Below are positions 1-8,774 of a DNA stretch of 64,000 bases, piece by piece. Within the stretch, counting starts at the first letter, position 1. Each line of letters starts with the position of its first letter. The notes under the pieces were generated by a model. That model worked only from the letters and a program-made list of their open reading frames with translations. It did no database searches and was not told where the DNA came from. Source of the stretch: Bradyrhizobium guangzhouense (GTDB taxonomy: Bacteria; Pseudomonadota; Alphaproteobacteria; Rhizobiales; Xanthobacteraceae); assembly GCF_004114955.1 (NCBI RefSeq), contig NZ_CP030053.1:1488001-1552000 (forward strand), written 5' to 3'. The translations under genes were made by a program, and so were the position numbers.

Positions 1-1
1 T

Positions 2-364
2 CTCTCGGTCGCGTTCGGAATCGCCGCCGTGCTGGTGGTCTCGGTGATCCAGCGCTCCAAGGACATCGGCATTCTGCGCGCGATGGGGACGTCGCGCAGC
101 CAGATCCTGCGTGTGTTCCTGCTGCAGGGCGGCCTGCTCGGCTTCGTCGGCTCGCTGTTCGGCGCGGCGATGGGCGCATTCGCGCTGGTCTATTGGCACT
201 CGGTCGCGCGCCAGGCCGACGGCACCGAGCTGTTTCCGCTGATCCTGGAGCGGAGCCTGTTCGTCTACACGGCGCTGCTTGCAACCGTCACGGGCCTGCT
301 CGCCGCGATGGCGCCTGCGGTGCGGGCCGCGAAACTCGATCCGGTGGTGGCGATCCGTGGCTAG
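2..364 (+). CDS. ABC transporter permease, FtsX/MacB type (3' part only)
   Basis: The reading frame is open from the first bases, so the gene begins upstream of the window and only its last 120 residues are seen. They contain the typical end of an FtsX/MacB-like permease: the segment [15 protein letters not shown] after a transmembrane helix, two further hydrophobic segments, and the C-terminal [12 protein letters not shown] tail. Such permeases work with a LolD/MacB-like ATPase in lipoprotein release or export of molecules across the envelope. The stop codon overlaps the start of the ATPase gene, so the two are co-translated. The substrate cannot be told from sequence. Confidence 0.85.
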   Translation, partial: LSVAFGIAAVLVVSVIQRSKDIGILRAMGTSRSQILRVFLLQGGLLGFVGSLFGAAMGAFALVYWHSVARQADGTELFPLILERSLFVYTALLATVTGLLAAMAPAVRAAKLDPVVAIRG

Positions 365-1040
365 CGAAATCCTCCGCCTCGAGAATGTGTGCAAGGCCTA
401 TAATGTCGGCCTGCCGACCGAAACCGAGGTGCTGCATGGCATCGACCTCGAGCTCGACCATGGCGAGTTCCTGGCGTTGATCGGCCCCTCGGGCTCGGGC
501 AAGAGCACGCTGCTCAACATCGTCGGCCTGCTCGACCAGCCGACGTCGGGCCGGCTGCTGATCAAGGGCCAGGACATCGCCGATCTCGGCGACGCCGAGA
601 TCACCCACCTGCGCGGCCACACCATCGGCTTCGTCTTCCAGTACCATCTCCTGATCTCGGCCTTCACCGCGCGGGAAAATGTCATGATGCCGATGCTGGC
701 CGATCGCGGCTTTGCATCGGCTGATATCGAGGCGCGGGCGGACCGGCTGCTGGCGCAGGTCGGGCTCGAGAAATTCGCCGGCAACCTCGCCAACAACATG
801 TCGGGCGGGCAGCAGCAGCGGGTGGCCGTGGCGCGAGCCTTGGCCATGAGCCCGGACCTCGTGCTTGCGGACGAGCCGACCGGCAATCTCGACACCAAAT
901 CGGCCGACGCCGTGTTCGAGCTGATGCGGCAGGTCAACCGCGACAGCGGCACGAGCTTCCTGCTCGTCACCCATAATATGAGCCTGGCGCGGCGCTGCGA
1001 CCGCATCATCGAAGTGGTTGACGGCCGCATCCGCGCCTAA
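357..1040 (+). CDS. ABC transporter ATP-binding protein, LolD/MacB-like
   Basis: This 227-residue ATPase has a Walker [10 protein letters not shown], a Q-loop (FVFQYHLL), the signature MSGGQQQR, Walker B LVLADEP and the H-loop THN. Size and motif spacing match the LolD/MacB/DevA group that pairs with FtsX-like permeases. I chose the GTG at 357 because it overlaps the end of the permease gene by eight bases and gives an N-terminus starting just before the first beta strand ([11 protein letters not shown]). An in-frame upstream ATG at 279 would extend it into the permease coding sequence and is unlikely. Confidence 0.88.
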   Translation: MASEILRLENVCKAYNVGLPTETEVLHGIDLELDHGEFLALIGPSGSGKSTLLNIVGLLDQPTSGRLLIKGQDIADLGDAEITHLRGHTIGFVFQYHLLISAFTARENVMMPMLADRGFASADIEARADRLLAQVGLEKFAGNLANNMSGGQQQRVAVARALAMSPDLVLADEPTGNLDTKSADAVFELMRQVNRDSGTSFLLVTHNMSLARRCDRIIEVVDGRIRA

Positions 1041-1292
1041 CGTCGTAGAAGGCGCCCGGTAAGGCGGATTTTTAGGGGATATCAAAGGCTTGGATCGCGC
1101 CTTGGGCCCGAAAAAAGCCCCGTTCTTGCTTGCCTAGAGAGGCTGCTTCCTTTATCCGGTGGGGCTGCCTCGCATGCGAGCGGCCTTGGGCCGGGACTTG
1201 GGCTGGGCGCAGGCATGATCCCGGACAAGCGGGTCCCGGTTTTCCGTTTGGATCGTGCCTTTACAGAGAATTCTTCGAAGGATTACCCGCGA

Positions 1293-2585
1293 ATGGCCAA
1301 TGTTGTCGTCGTCGGCGCCCAGTGGGGCGACGAAGGAAAGGGCAAGATCGTCGACTGGTTGTCGGAGCAGGCGGACATCGTCGCACGCTTCCAGGGCGGC
1401 CATAACGCCGGCCACACGCTGGTCATCAATGGCGAGACTTACAAGCTCGCGCTGTTGCCCTCCGGCGTGCTGCGGCCGTCGAAGCTGGCGGTGATCGGCA
1501 ACGGTGTGGTGTTCGACGCGCAGGCCTTCCTCGACGAGGTGACCAAGCTGCGCGGCCAGGGCGTCGCGGTCGGCCCCGAGAATCTGCGCGTCGCCGAGAA
1601 CGTGACCCTGATCCTGCCGCTGCATCGCGAGCTCGATGCGCTTCGTGAGTCGTCCAATGCGGTGACCGCGATCGGCACCACGCGCCGCGGCATCGGCCCT
1701 GCCTATGAGGACAAGGTTGGCCGCCGCGCGATCCGCCTGATGGACCTCGCCGACCTCAACACGCTGCCGCACAAGATCGATCGCCTCCTGGCGCACCACA
1801 ACGCGCTCCGTCGCGGCCTCAATTTGCCGGAGTTCGACGGCAAGGAGATCCTGAAGGAACTCACCGCGCTGGCCCCGCAGCTGCTGCCTTATGCGGAGAC
1901 CGTCTGGCGTCTGCTCGATGCCGAGCGGCGTGCCGGCAAGCGCATCCTGTTCGAAGGCGCGCAGGGCGCGCTGCTCGACGTCGACCACGGGACCTACCCT
2001 TACGTCACCTCGTCCAACACCGTGGCGGCGCAGGCCGCGACCGGAACGGGCCTCGGCCCGAACGCGGTCGGCTACGTTCTCGGTATCTGCAAGGCCTACA
2101 CGACGCGCGTCGGCCAGGGACCGTTCCCGACCGAGCTCTTGAACGAGATCGGCGAGGAGATCGGCCGCAGAGGTCGCGAGTTCGGGGTCAATACAGGGCG
2201 CAAGCGCCGCTGCGGCTGGTTCGACGCCGTGCTGGTCCGCCAGACCGTGCGGACCTGCGGCATCACGGGCCTCGCGCTGACCAAGCTCGATATTCTCGAC
2301 GGCTTCGACACGATCGAGGTCTGCGTCGGCTACAGGCTCGACGGCAAGGAGATCGATCATTTCCCGGCCGGTGAGGGCGCGCAGGCCCGGGTCGAGCCGA
2401 TCTACGAGACCATCGAGGGCTGGAAGGAGCCGACCGCCAATGCGCGGTCCTGGGCCGACCTGCCGGCCCAGGCCATCAAATATGTCCGCCGGATCGAGGA
2501 ATTGGTGGGGTGCCCGGTCGCACTGCTTTCCACCAGCCCCGAACGCGAGGATACTATCCTGGTGCAAAACCCGTTTGAGGCTTAA
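1293..2585 (+). CDS. purA: Adenylosuccinate synthetase
   Basis: The 430-residue product catalyses GTP-dependent conversion of IMP and aspartate to adenylosuccinate, the first committed step to AMP. The N-terminal P-loop [11 protein letters not shown], the NAGHT segment, the [12 protein letters not shown] loop and the C-terminal nucleotide region are all present, and the length equals the usual family length. The ATG at 1293 puts [18 protein letters not shown] at the N-terminus as expected; earlier in-frame starts add non-conserved residues. It is a single gene with about 250 bases of non-coding DNA upstream. Confidence 0.97.
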   Translation: MANVVVVGAQWGDEGKGKIVDWLSEQADIVARFQGGHNAGHTLVINGETYKLALLPSGVLRPSKLAVIGNGVVFDAQAFLDEVTKLRGQGVAVGPENLRVAENVTLILPLHRELDALRESSNAVTAIGTTRRGIGPAYEDKVGRRAIRLMDLADLNTLPHKIDRLLAHHNALRRGLNLPEFDGKEILKELTALAPQLLPYAETVWRLLDAERRAGKRILFEGAQGALLDVDHGTYPYVTSSNTVAAQAATGTGLGPNAVGYVLGICKAYTTRVGQGPFPTELLNEIGEEIGRRGREFGVNTGRKRRCGWFDAVLVRQTVRTCGITGLALTKLDILDGFDTIEVCVGYRLDGKEIDHFPAGEGAQARVEPIYETIEGWKEPTANARSWADLPAQAIKYVRRIEELVGCPVALLSTSPEREDTILVQNPFEA

Positions 2586-2622
2586 CGATCTCTTACCAGG
2601 ACGCGGGTATAGTTGAGTTGAA

Positions 2623-4197
2623 ATGGCTGATTACTATCCGCTGATCGCCCGCGCTATTGCCGCCCTGGACCCCAACGCTCCCGGCGAAAGCCGGCGCGCG
2701 CTCTATGAGCGGGCGCGCACGGCGCTGATCGCACAGCTGCGCAGCGTGCAGCCGCCGCTCTCCGAATCCGAGATCACCCGCGAGCGCCTGTCGCTGGAAG
2801 AGGCCGTCCGCAAGGTCGAATCGGAGGCCGCCCAGCGTGCCCGCGAGGCCTCGCGCCCCGGCGGCGGTGCCCGCGCAGGCGGTGGCAGCGGCGATGCGTT
2901 CCGCCGGGCCAGCGCCCGTGCGACTGAAAACAATCCGCCCGCATCCGCTCCGCCTGCCGCGCCGCCGCGCGCGCGTCCGGCCGCTCCGTCGCCGCGTCCG
3001 CCGGTCGGCGGCGACGACCAGGGCGATGCCCCGCGTCCGCCACGCGCCCCGCGTTTCGATGCGCCGCGCCAGCCGGAACCTCCGGCCGGCCGCTCCGCTC
3101 CGCGCCGCCCGCAGGATGGCGGACCGCCGCCACCGGTGCCGTCGGCGCCCGGGGTACGCGGCTTCCGCGACATCACGGCCGACGTCAACGATCTCGGCGG
3201 CGCTGCCGCGCAGGCCAACCGAGCCGCACGCCGCACTTACGCCAACGTGCCTTCGCCCTCGCCGGAATTCGACCGGCTCGAGCCGAGCCTGGAAAACCGC
3301 GCCGCGGAAGCCGACGCGCCTTATTCCTATGACGAGTCGATGGAGGAGGCCGAGCGCTACGCGCCGCAACCTCCGTCGCCGCGTCCACGCATCGCACCCG
3401 ACCGTGACGTCAAGAAGCGCGCCGGCAGGGGCTCGGTGTTCCCGTTCAAGAGCGCGATCGCCATCGGCATCGTGCTGATCCTGGTCGGCGCCGGCATTCT
3501 CTGGGGCAAGCAGCTGGTCCAGACAGCGACCAATCTGTTCAAGCCGTCGCCCACCCAGGTGGTGGAGGCGCCGAAGGATACTTCGCAGCCGCAGATCAAG
3601 CCGAAGATTCCGGATCGCGTCGGCCAGCCCTCGGCGAGCGACCAGCCGGCCGCGCCGGTGGCGCAGAAGGTCGTGCTCTATGACGAGGATCCGTCCGACC
3701 CGAAGGGCAAGCAATATGTCGGCTCGGTGGTGTGGCGGCTGGAGCCGATCAAGGCCTCGGGCAACCAGAAGGCCGACGTCGCCGTGCGCGCCGACATCGA
3801 GATTCCCGATCGCAAGTTCAAGATGACGATGTCGTTCCGCCGCAATACCGACTCGTCGCTGCCGGCGAGCCACACGGCGGAGCTGACCTTCATCCTGCCG
3901 CCGGACTTTCCGAGCGGCAGTGTCTCCAACGTGCCGGGCATCCTGATGAAGTCGAACGAGCAGGCGCGCGGCACGCCGCTCGCAGGGCTCGCGGTCAAGG
4001 TCACCGACGGCTTCTTCCTGGTTGGTCTGTCAAATGTCGACGCCGACCGCAGCCGCAACATCCAGCTCCTGAAGGAGCGTTCCTGGTTCGACGTGCCGCT
4101 GGTCTACGCCAACCAGCGCCGCGCCATCATCGCCATCGAGAAGGGCGCCCCCGGCGAGCGCGCCTTCAACGACGCCTTCGCGCAGTGGGGCGAGTAG
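2623..4197 (+). CDS. Conserved membrane-anchored protein of unknown function
   Basis: I do not recognise a characterised family. The 524-residue protein has an N-terminal helical region (about residues 1-80, starting MADYYPLIARAIAAL). A long Pro/Arg/Ala-rich low-complexity stretch follows (about 80-180). One transmembrane helix lies near residues 276-298 (AIAIGIVLILVGAGILWG), and a C-terminal domain of about 190 residues would be periplasmic. The layout (cytoplasmic helical head, disordered linker, one helix, extracytoplasmic domain) suggests an envelope-linked sensor or scaffold, but this is inference. It follows purA by 37 bases and may share its transcript. Confidence 0.8.
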   Translation: MADYYPLIARAIAALDPNAPGESRRALYERARTALIAQLRSVQPPLSESEITRERLSLEEAVRKVESEAAQRAREASRPGGGARAGGGSGDAFRRASARATENNPPASAPPAAPPRARPAAPSPRPPVGGDDQGDAPRPPRAPRFDAPRQPEPPAGRSAPRRPQDGGPPPPVPSAPGVRGFRDITADVNDLGGAAAQANRAARRTYANVPSPSPEFDRLEPSLENRAAEADAPYSYDESMEEAERYAPQPPSPRPRIAPDRDVKKRAGRGSVFPFKSAIAIGIVLILVGAGILWGKQLVQTATNLFKPSPTQVVEAPKDTSQPQIKPKIPDRVGQPSASDQPAAPVAQKVVLYDEDPSDPKGKQYVGSVVWRLEPIKASGNQKADVAVRADIEIPDRKFKMTMSFRRNTDSSLPASHTAELTFILPPDFPSGSVSNVPGILMKSNEQARGTPLAGLAVKVTDGFFLVGLSNVDADRSRNIQLLKERSWFDVPLVYANQRRAIIAIEKGAPGERAFNDAFAQWGE

Positions 4198-4204
4198 GGC
4201 TTCT

Positions 4205-4333
4205 GTCATTCCGGGGCGCGCGAAGCGCGAACCCGGAATCCATCAAGCAGCACGTGACGTAGGGAAATGGATTCCGGGCTCGACATGTCCGGGCCGCGCT
4301 CCGCGCGGTCCCGTCGCGTCGCCCCGGAATGAC
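4205..4333. repeat. Intergenic palindromic repeat element
   Basis: Perfect 14-base inverted arms (left 4205-4218, right 4320-4333) flank internal dyads such as GCGCGAAGCGCG and two inverted GGATTCCGG-type segments. The element sits between two genes and resembles the short palindromic repeats dispersed in Bradyrhizobium intergenic DNA. Confidence 0.6.
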
Positions 4334-4335
4334 TG

Positions 4336-4611
4336 CTACTGCGCAGCCGCTTCGCGCTTGCGTGACGTTGCGGCGGCGGCCGCTTCGCGGTCCATCACGG
4401 CGCGGCAGCCGGGGCTGACATGCGACTTGTTCCGCACCATGCAGGCGGTGATCCGCGGGATGTCGGGGATTTCACTGGAGCACAGCCGCATCGCATCGTC
4501 CGAGCACATCTGCTGCGCTTCGGGCGAGAAGGCGAGGCCGGGCGACGTCTGGAGGGCGATGGCGGTGGCGGCGAAGGTGAAGAGCGTGGCGATAGTCCGA
4601 TAGCGTGTCAT
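4336..4611 (-). CDS. Small exported cysteine-rich protein (paralogue of the gene at 4925)
   Basis: This 91-residue protein has a Sec-type signal peptide (MTRYRTIATLFTFAATAIAL, cleavage probably after GLAF or nearby). A short mature part has four spaced cysteines in the pattern C-x3-DAMRLC, then a Cys about 13 residues on, then SPGC. The same pattern occurs in the next minus-strand gene at 4925-5170, so the two are diverged paralogues. It resembles the short cysteine-rich repeat of GLG1-like proteins. Function is unknown; periplasmic location is inferred. Confidence 0.7.
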   Translation of the reverse strand: MTRYRTIATLFTFAATAIALQTSPGLAFSPEAQQMCSDDAMRLCSSEIPDIPRITACMVRNKSHVSPGCRAVMDREAAAAATSRKREAAAQ

Positions 4612-4924
4612 GAAAATGCGTCCCCGAGTTGCGCGGATTGGAAACCGCTTGATTGTTGGGACGCCGCACGCGGCTTGATCTGCCGCATGTCACAGCCTTC
4701 ATGCCGGGTGTTCACTCCCGGATGTGGTCGCTCGATTTCCTGATATTCGAATCGAAAAGTGCTGCGCCGCCCGAGCCGAGTATGCGCGATTGCCGTGAAG
4801 CTTCAATGGGAGCCGCGAAGGAATTCGCAGCTGTTGCGCCTCCGTCACGCAAAATGCGGTGCGGGCTCACATGCCGATCTTACGTTCCGATCTTAGGTTC
4901 CGATCTTACGTTCCATGGCTATTC
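4612..4924. other. Intergenic region between the two cysteine-rich genes
   Basis: I see no convincing gene here. It contains three tandem copies of a 13-base unit (4875-4913) and two copies of TTCCATGGCT (4911-4920 and 4930-4939) just before the downstream gene's stop. The promoter of the 4336-4611 gene must also lie in it. Confidence 0.5.
4875..4913. repeat. Three tandem copies of a 13-base unit
   Basis: The unit CGATCTTACGTTC is repeated three times head to tail, the second copy with one mismatch. It lies in the intergenic gap 3' of the minus-strand gene at 4925-5170. Confidence 0.8.
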
Positions 4925-5170
4925 CTACATTCCATGGCTCTCGAACACCTTGCTGCACGATCGCGACAGCCTTGCCCGGTTGGCTTGCAGGCAGCCTTGC
5001 ACCGCACCGTCATTGCCGAGATCCTTGCGGCACAGCCGCGAGGCGTCGCGCGAGCAGGCCCTCTGCTCCTGCGGCGTGCCCATATGGCCTTGTGCGAAGG
5101 CAGGTGCGTTCGACAGGCAACCGAGGGCCGAGAGCGTGATCGTCGCCAGCAACAGCAGTTTACGAGACAT
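4925..5170 (-). CDS. Small exported cysteine-rich protein
   Basis: The 81-residue product starts MSRKLLLLATITLSALGCLS and has a signal sequence. The ALGC segment could be a lipobox, or cleavage may occur after APAFAQ. The mature part has the same cysteine spacing as the paralogue at 4336-4611 (ACSRDASRLC, a Cys about 14 residues later, then SRSC). I chose the ATG at 5170 because the nine residues upstream are not signal-like. An envelope role is likely; the function is unknown. Confidence 0.7.
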   Translation of the reverse strand: MSRKLLLLATITLSALGCLSNAPAFAQGHMGTPQEQRACSRDASRLCRKDLGNDGAVQGCLQANRARLSRSCSKVFESHGM

Positions 5171-5316
5171 CGGCGGCTCCAAATCTGGACGGGGCAATTT
5201 CAGCTCCAGTCTGAACCCGCCGCCTTGCCACTTGTTCCCCCCGGGCAGCCCGCAACCCCGCTATCCAAGGTTCCCGGCTCGCTGCTATAAATGCCTTCTC
5301 GTATCAGGAGTCCTTG

Positions 5317-5742
5317 ATGAAACGCTATCTGGTGTTTGCGCTCGTTGGGCCGTTCGTGGGTGGATTCCTGCTGCTGCTGACGACAACCTACCAGTCCGGC
5401 TACTGGACCGAGGCGCATCTCGGCGAGGTCGGCAAGCTGATCGTCGTGTTCTTCAAGACCCTGCAATACAGCTATCTGTTCGGCTTCCTGCCGTCGTTGA
5501 TGATCGGCGCGATCGACGACATCCTGCTCCATGTCAGGCGGGTTGGGCCGCTGTTGCGGATGCTGCTAGTCGGCCTGCTCGCCTTCGTCCTCGCCGCGTT
5601 CACCTATGGCTCGCGCGGGGCGGATTCGGGCGCGGTGCAGTTCATCCTGTACGGCCTGGTCGGATTCGTGCCCGCGGTTCTGTCATCCTGGCTCGTGCAT
5701 CACTATGTCGAGGAGCCGCGGCCGGCGACGGCGGCAAGCTGA
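5317..5742 (+). CDS. Small integral membrane protein of unknown function
   Basis: The 141-residue protein is strongly hydrophobic with about four predicted transmembrane segments (for example LVFALVGPFVGGFLLLL near the N-terminus). It starts at the ATG at 5317, preceded by a CAGGAG ribosome site at 5305-5310. I recognise no enzymatic motif. Confidence 0.7.
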   Translation: MKRYLVFALVGPFVGGFLLLLTTTYQSGYWTEAHLGEVGKLIVVFFKTLQYSYLFGFLPSLMIGAIDDILLHVRRVGPLLRMLLVGLLAFVLAAFTYGSRGADSGAVQFILYGLVGFVPAVLSSWLVHHYVEEPRPATAAS

Positions 5743-5801
5743 GCGCGACCATCGGACGCGATGCAGCAACCTCTGCTGCGCTCGTGAGTTTCACAACGAC
5801 C

Positions 5802-6392
5802 ATGACCATGCAAGACGACGACATTCTCGCGCCACGCAGGCCCCGTTCCGGGGCGCATGCGCACGCGGATCCTTCGGGCCGTAGGCCCCGCGGTCCGATC
5901 ATCGACCAGGAAGGCCACGAGATCCGGCCCGAATCCCTGGAGCAGGGGTTTCAGGGGTTCCGCTTCGAGTTCGGCCAAAAATTTGGCCAAGGATTTGGCC
6001 AAGAATTTCGCCAAGGATTTCCCAATGGCAATCCCTTCGGCAATCTGACGCGGGAACAACGCGTTGCCCGGCTTGAGGCCATTGCAAAACTGCTCGACGT
6101 CGCCTTCGTGCTGCCCGGCACCAACATCCGCTACGGCATCGACGGGTTGATCGGGCTGATCCCTGTGATCGGCGACATCATCACCACCGCGATCTCGCTG
6201 TGGTTGGTGCGCGAGGCCCGCGCGCTCGGCGCGCCCTGGTACATCACCGCGCGCATGCTCGGCAATGTCGCGGTCGACGGCGTGGTCGGCATCGTGCCGT
6301 TCGCGGGCGATGCCTTCGACGTCATGTTCCGCGCCAACATGCGCAACGTCCGCCTCTTGCGCCGCTGGCTCGACAAGCAGCCGCGGATGTAG
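5802..6392 (+). CDS. DUF4112-type membrane protein
   Basis: The C-terminal part (about residues 95-196) has the pattern of the DUF4112 family: a short helix LDVAFVLPGTNIRYGIDGLI, then GLIPVIGDIITTAIS, and a second copy-like segment VVGIVPFAGDAFDVMFRANMRN. The N-terminal half is polar and contains four near-repeats of Phe-Gly-Gln-X encoded by a 12-base tandem repeat. Starts at 5802 or 5808 are both possible. Function is unknown; it probably inserts in the inner membrane. Confidence 0.75.
   Translation: MTMQDDDILAPRRPRSGAHAHADPSGRRPRGPIIDQEGHEIRPESLEQGFQGFRFEFGQKFGQGFGQEFRQGFPNGNPFGNLTREQRVARLEAIAKLLDVAFVLPGTNIRYGIDGLIGLIPVIGDIITTAISLWLVREARALGAPWYITARMLGNVAVDGVVGIVPFAGDAFDVMFRANMRNVRLLRRWLDKQPRM
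5970..6017 (+). repeat. 12-base tandem repeat inside the DUF4112 gene (FGQX repeats)
   Basis: Four consecutive 12-base units of the type TTTGGCCAAGGA encode FGQK, FGQG, FGQE and FRQG. The copy number may vary between strains. Confidence 0.85.
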
Positions 6393-6435
6393 CGGCGAGG
6401 GCTGAGGGCTCTTGCCGCAAAATCCACCTCAACGT

Positions 6436-6515
6436 CGTCATTGCGAGCGCAGCGAAGCAATCCAGACTGTCCCGGCGGAGGGATTCTGGATTGCTTCGCT
6501 GCGCTCGCCATGACG
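6436..6515. repeat. Long palindromic intergenic repeat
   Basis: Arms of about 30 bases (6436-6465 and 6486-6515), almost perfectly complementary and with the core GCGAGCGCAGCGAAGCAATC, flank a 20-base spacer. This is a typical dispersed palindrome of Bradyrhizobium and relatives. Confidence 0.7.
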
Positions 6516-6537
6516 GGGAGAGGGCGTCGCCCCAACG

Positions 6538-6572
6538 CAAAAAGCGCGATGACCTTTCGGCCATCGCGCTTT
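6538..6572 (-). terminator. Rho-independent terminator for the 6600-6893 gene
   Basis: Arms AAAGCGCGATG and CATCGCGCTTT form a strong hairpin just 3' of the minus-strand gene, followed on that strand by a run of T residues. Confidence 0.75.
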
Positions 6573-6599
6573 CTCCGCACATCGGAGTTTTGCGAAAAC

Positions 6600-6893
6600 T
6601 TACGCCGCGTCGGCGTCGGTCTCGGCGGCCGGGGCCGGCTTGGGGCGGCGCGGCAGCGGGAAGGCTTCGCTCTCGTAGAGCGAGCGGATGCCGTTCTGGT
6701 CGAAACGGGCTTCCTCGACCTGGAGATAGGCGCCGTTCAGCGAATCCGTCGGCAACTGCTCCATCGCGAACTGCACGGCTTCGGCCGCAGTGCCGAACCG
6801 GCGGTAGGTGAAGCCCGCGCGCTTCTTCTTGCGGATGGCGGCGGGGAAGAGCTCGGCGGAAGTGTTGAAGTTGAACGGACGCAGTGGACGCAT
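6600..6893 (-). CDS. Conserved small protein of unknown function
   Basis: The 97-residue product is basic in the middle ([14 protein letters not shown]) and Pro/Ala rich at the C-terminus. It has no signal peptide or membrane segment. The segment [13 protein letters not shown] followed by [14 protein letters not shown] looks like a small alpha/beta fold. The ATG at 6893 was chosen over an upstream in-frame TTG. It has its own terminator, so it is probably monocistronic. Confidence 0.7.
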   Translation of the reverse strand: MRPLRPFNFNTSAELFPAAIRKKKRAGFTYRRFGTAAEAVQFAMEQLPTDSLNGAYLQVEEARFDQNGIRSLYESEAFPLPRRPKPAPAAETDADAA

Positions 6894-7105
6894 GGTCAAA
6901 GACCTCGTGATCTTCTCTGGGGCTTTAAGCGCGTGGGGTTTGGGAGGGCAGAGGCCGCAATCGAGCGGGCCCGCCGCATGTCATTTTCGACCTCTAATAT
7001 AAGCCGATTTGACAAAATTGCGACCCCTGCGATGGGAGATGATGAATCCACGCATGGCAGGTCCGCTGAAGCGGAAAGCCTAGCTAAATCAATGTCTTAT
7101 ATGGC

Positions 7106-7270
7106 TTATAATTTGCCAAGAAGCAGCAGGACGAGCAGCACCACGAGAACGACGCCGCCGATCCCCATGCCGGAATGGCCCATGCCGTAGCCATAGCCGC
7201 CGATCCGGCCGGACCAGCCGCCCAAGAGATAAATGATCACCAGGATGATCAGGATGGTCCCAAGTGTCAT
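7106..7270 (-). CDS. DUF3309-like small membrane protein
   Basis: The 54-residue protein begins MTLGTILIILVIIYLLGG, has a glycine-rich middle (GRIGGYGYGMGHSGMG) and ends in a second hydrophobic helix. This two-helix, Gly-rich layout fits the short DUF3309 family, which is common and often multicopy in Rhizobiales. The ATG at 7270 is preceded by GGAGGACACC, a strong ribosome site. Confidence 0.75.
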   Translation of the reverse strand: MTLGTILIILVIIYLLGGWSGRIGGYGYGMGHSGMGIGGVVLVVLLVLLLLGKL

Positions 7271-7375
7271 GGTGTCCTCCCTGGCGGCCGCCGGAATGCA
7301 CGCATCGGCTGCACCGCTGGAAGAGAAAAGCACATTGCGGCGCCGGGTTCCATCGGGGAACCCGGCGGTGCAATC

Positions 7376-7795
7376 TTATTTCGGCTCGAGCTTCAGCGCG
7401 GCCGAATTGATGCAGTAGCGCAGGCCGGTCGGCCCCGGTCCGTCGGGGAAGACGTGGCCCAGATGGCCGCTGCATTTGGAGCAGAGCACCTCGGTGCGGA
7501 TCATGCCGTGGCTGATGTCCCGCTCCTCGTCGATATGGCTCTCGACCGCAGGCGCGGTGAAGCTCGGCCAGCCGCAGCCGGAATCGAACTTGGCGTCGGA
7601 CTCGAACAGCTCGTTGCCGCAGCCGGCGCAGACATAGGTGCCGGCACGGTGGTCGTGCTCATATTCGCCGGAGAAGGGACGCTCGGTCGCCTTCTCGCGC
7701 AGCACCGCGTACTGCATCGGCGTCAACTCGCTGCGCCACTGCTCCTCGCTCTTGACGACCTTGTCGTCGGTGGTTTTCGTCCTGGTATCGGGCAT
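7376..7795 (-). CDS. msrB: Peptide methionine-(R)-S-oxide reductase
   Basis: The 139-residue enzyme reduces the R epimer of methionine sulfoxide in proteins. It has the two zinc-binding CxxC pairs (CAGC and CSKC), the family segment GCGWPSF, and the catalytic cysteine in RYCIN near the C-terminus. No signal peptide is seen, so it is probably cytosolic. It lies 30 bases downstream of msrA in the same direction, so the two probably form an operon repairing both epimers. Confidence 0.95.
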   Translation of the reverse strand: MPDTRTKTTDDKVVKSEEQWRSELTPMQYAVLREKATERPFSGEYEHDHRAGTYVCAGCGNELFESDAKFDSGCGWPSFTAPAVESHIDEERDISHGMIRTEVLCSKCSGHLGHVFPDGPGPTGLRYCINSAALKLEPK

Positions 7796-7825
7796 GGGTC
7801 TCCCGTTTTCCTGATGATCTCGAGA

Positions 7826-8527
7826 TCAGTTGGTGGCCTTGCTGGCGCTGACCAGCGTCGGCTTCTCGATATAGTTATCCGCGAACAGCTTTTTCAGGTT
7901 CTCGACCTTCGGGATGTCGTTGAAGGCGATGTAGGGCTGGTTCGGATGCAGCGTCAGATAATCCTGGTGGTAGGCCTCCGCCGGGTAGAAGCCCTCAAGC
8001 GCACCGACCTTGGTCACGATCGGCTTGCTGAACACCTTGGCGGAGTTGAGCTGGGCGATATAGGCCTCCGCGACCTTCTTCTGCTCGTCGGAGGTGGTGA
8101 AGATCGCCGAGCGATATTGCGTGCCGGTGTCGGGTCCCTGGCGGTTGAGCTGGGTCGGGTCGTGCGCCACCGAGAAGTAGATCTGCAGGATCTTGCCGTA
8201 GGAGATCTTCTTCGGGTCGAACTTGATCTCGACCGACTCGGCATGGCCGGTTCGTCCGGTCGAGACCGTCTCGTAATCCGCCGTCGCCTTGGTGCCGCCG
8301 GCATAGCCGGAGACCGCGTTGACGACACCGGCCGTGTGCTGGAATACGCCCTGCACGCCCCAGAAGCATCCGCCGGCGACCACGGCGGTCTGGATGCCGC
8401 TCGATGGCGCCGCGTCCATGGCAGGGGCGGGGATCACGACGGCGTCTTCCGCGGCCCGGGTCGGTGCGGCAAAGCCGAGCGACAAGGCGGCGGTGGCGGC
8501 GAGCAGGGACAGGACGGAGCGGCGCAT
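7826..8527 (-). CDS. msrA: Peptide methionine-(S)-S-oxide reductase, exported
   Basis: The 233-residue protein carries the MsrA catalytic motif GGCFWG, then the TGRTGHAESVEIKFDP region and the C-terminal EAYHQDYL. A clear Sec signal peptide precedes it (MRRSVLSLLAATAALSLGFAAPTRA). Together with msrB downstream it would repair oxidised methionines, here acting in the periplasm while MsrB appears cytosolic. Confidence 0.95.
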   Translation of the reverse strand: MRRSVLSLLAATAALSLGFAAPTRAAEDAVVIPAPAMDAAPSSGIQTAVVAGGCFWGVQGVFQHTAGVVNAVSGYAGGTKATADYETVSTGRTGHAESVEIKFDPKKISYGKILQIYFSVAHDPTQLNRQGPDTGTQYRSAIFTTSDEQKKVAEAYIAQLNSAKVFSKPIVTKVGALEGFYPAEAYHQDYLTLHPNQPYIAFNDIPKVENLKKLFADNYIEKPTLVSASKATN

Positions 8528-8774
8528 GGCGGATCCTCTTATCAGTAGGCCTGACAGTTTAGGGCGGTTGAGGGCCGGCGAACAGCCTGCCCGGCGTTTT
8601 CAGACACCTCAGATACGGATCGAGCGGGCGATTGTTACAGCCGACGTGACACGAGTCCGTGAAAAAATGCAGCCAACCCCGGCCCGGCTTGGCGGGATCG
8701 GGAACTCCGGGCTAGATGAACCGGCACGATCGCTGATCGACTTAAAATGTGGTGGCTGGAGCTGGTCTGACAAC

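Noticed and set aside
1152..2567. Long minus-strand frame opposite purA
   Set aside because: It mirrors purA codon structure in GC-rich DNA and its translation has no recognisable domain.
7175..8548. Plus-strand frame opposite msrB and msrA
   Set aside because: Both genes on the minus strand have full catalytic motifs; the plus frame shows none.
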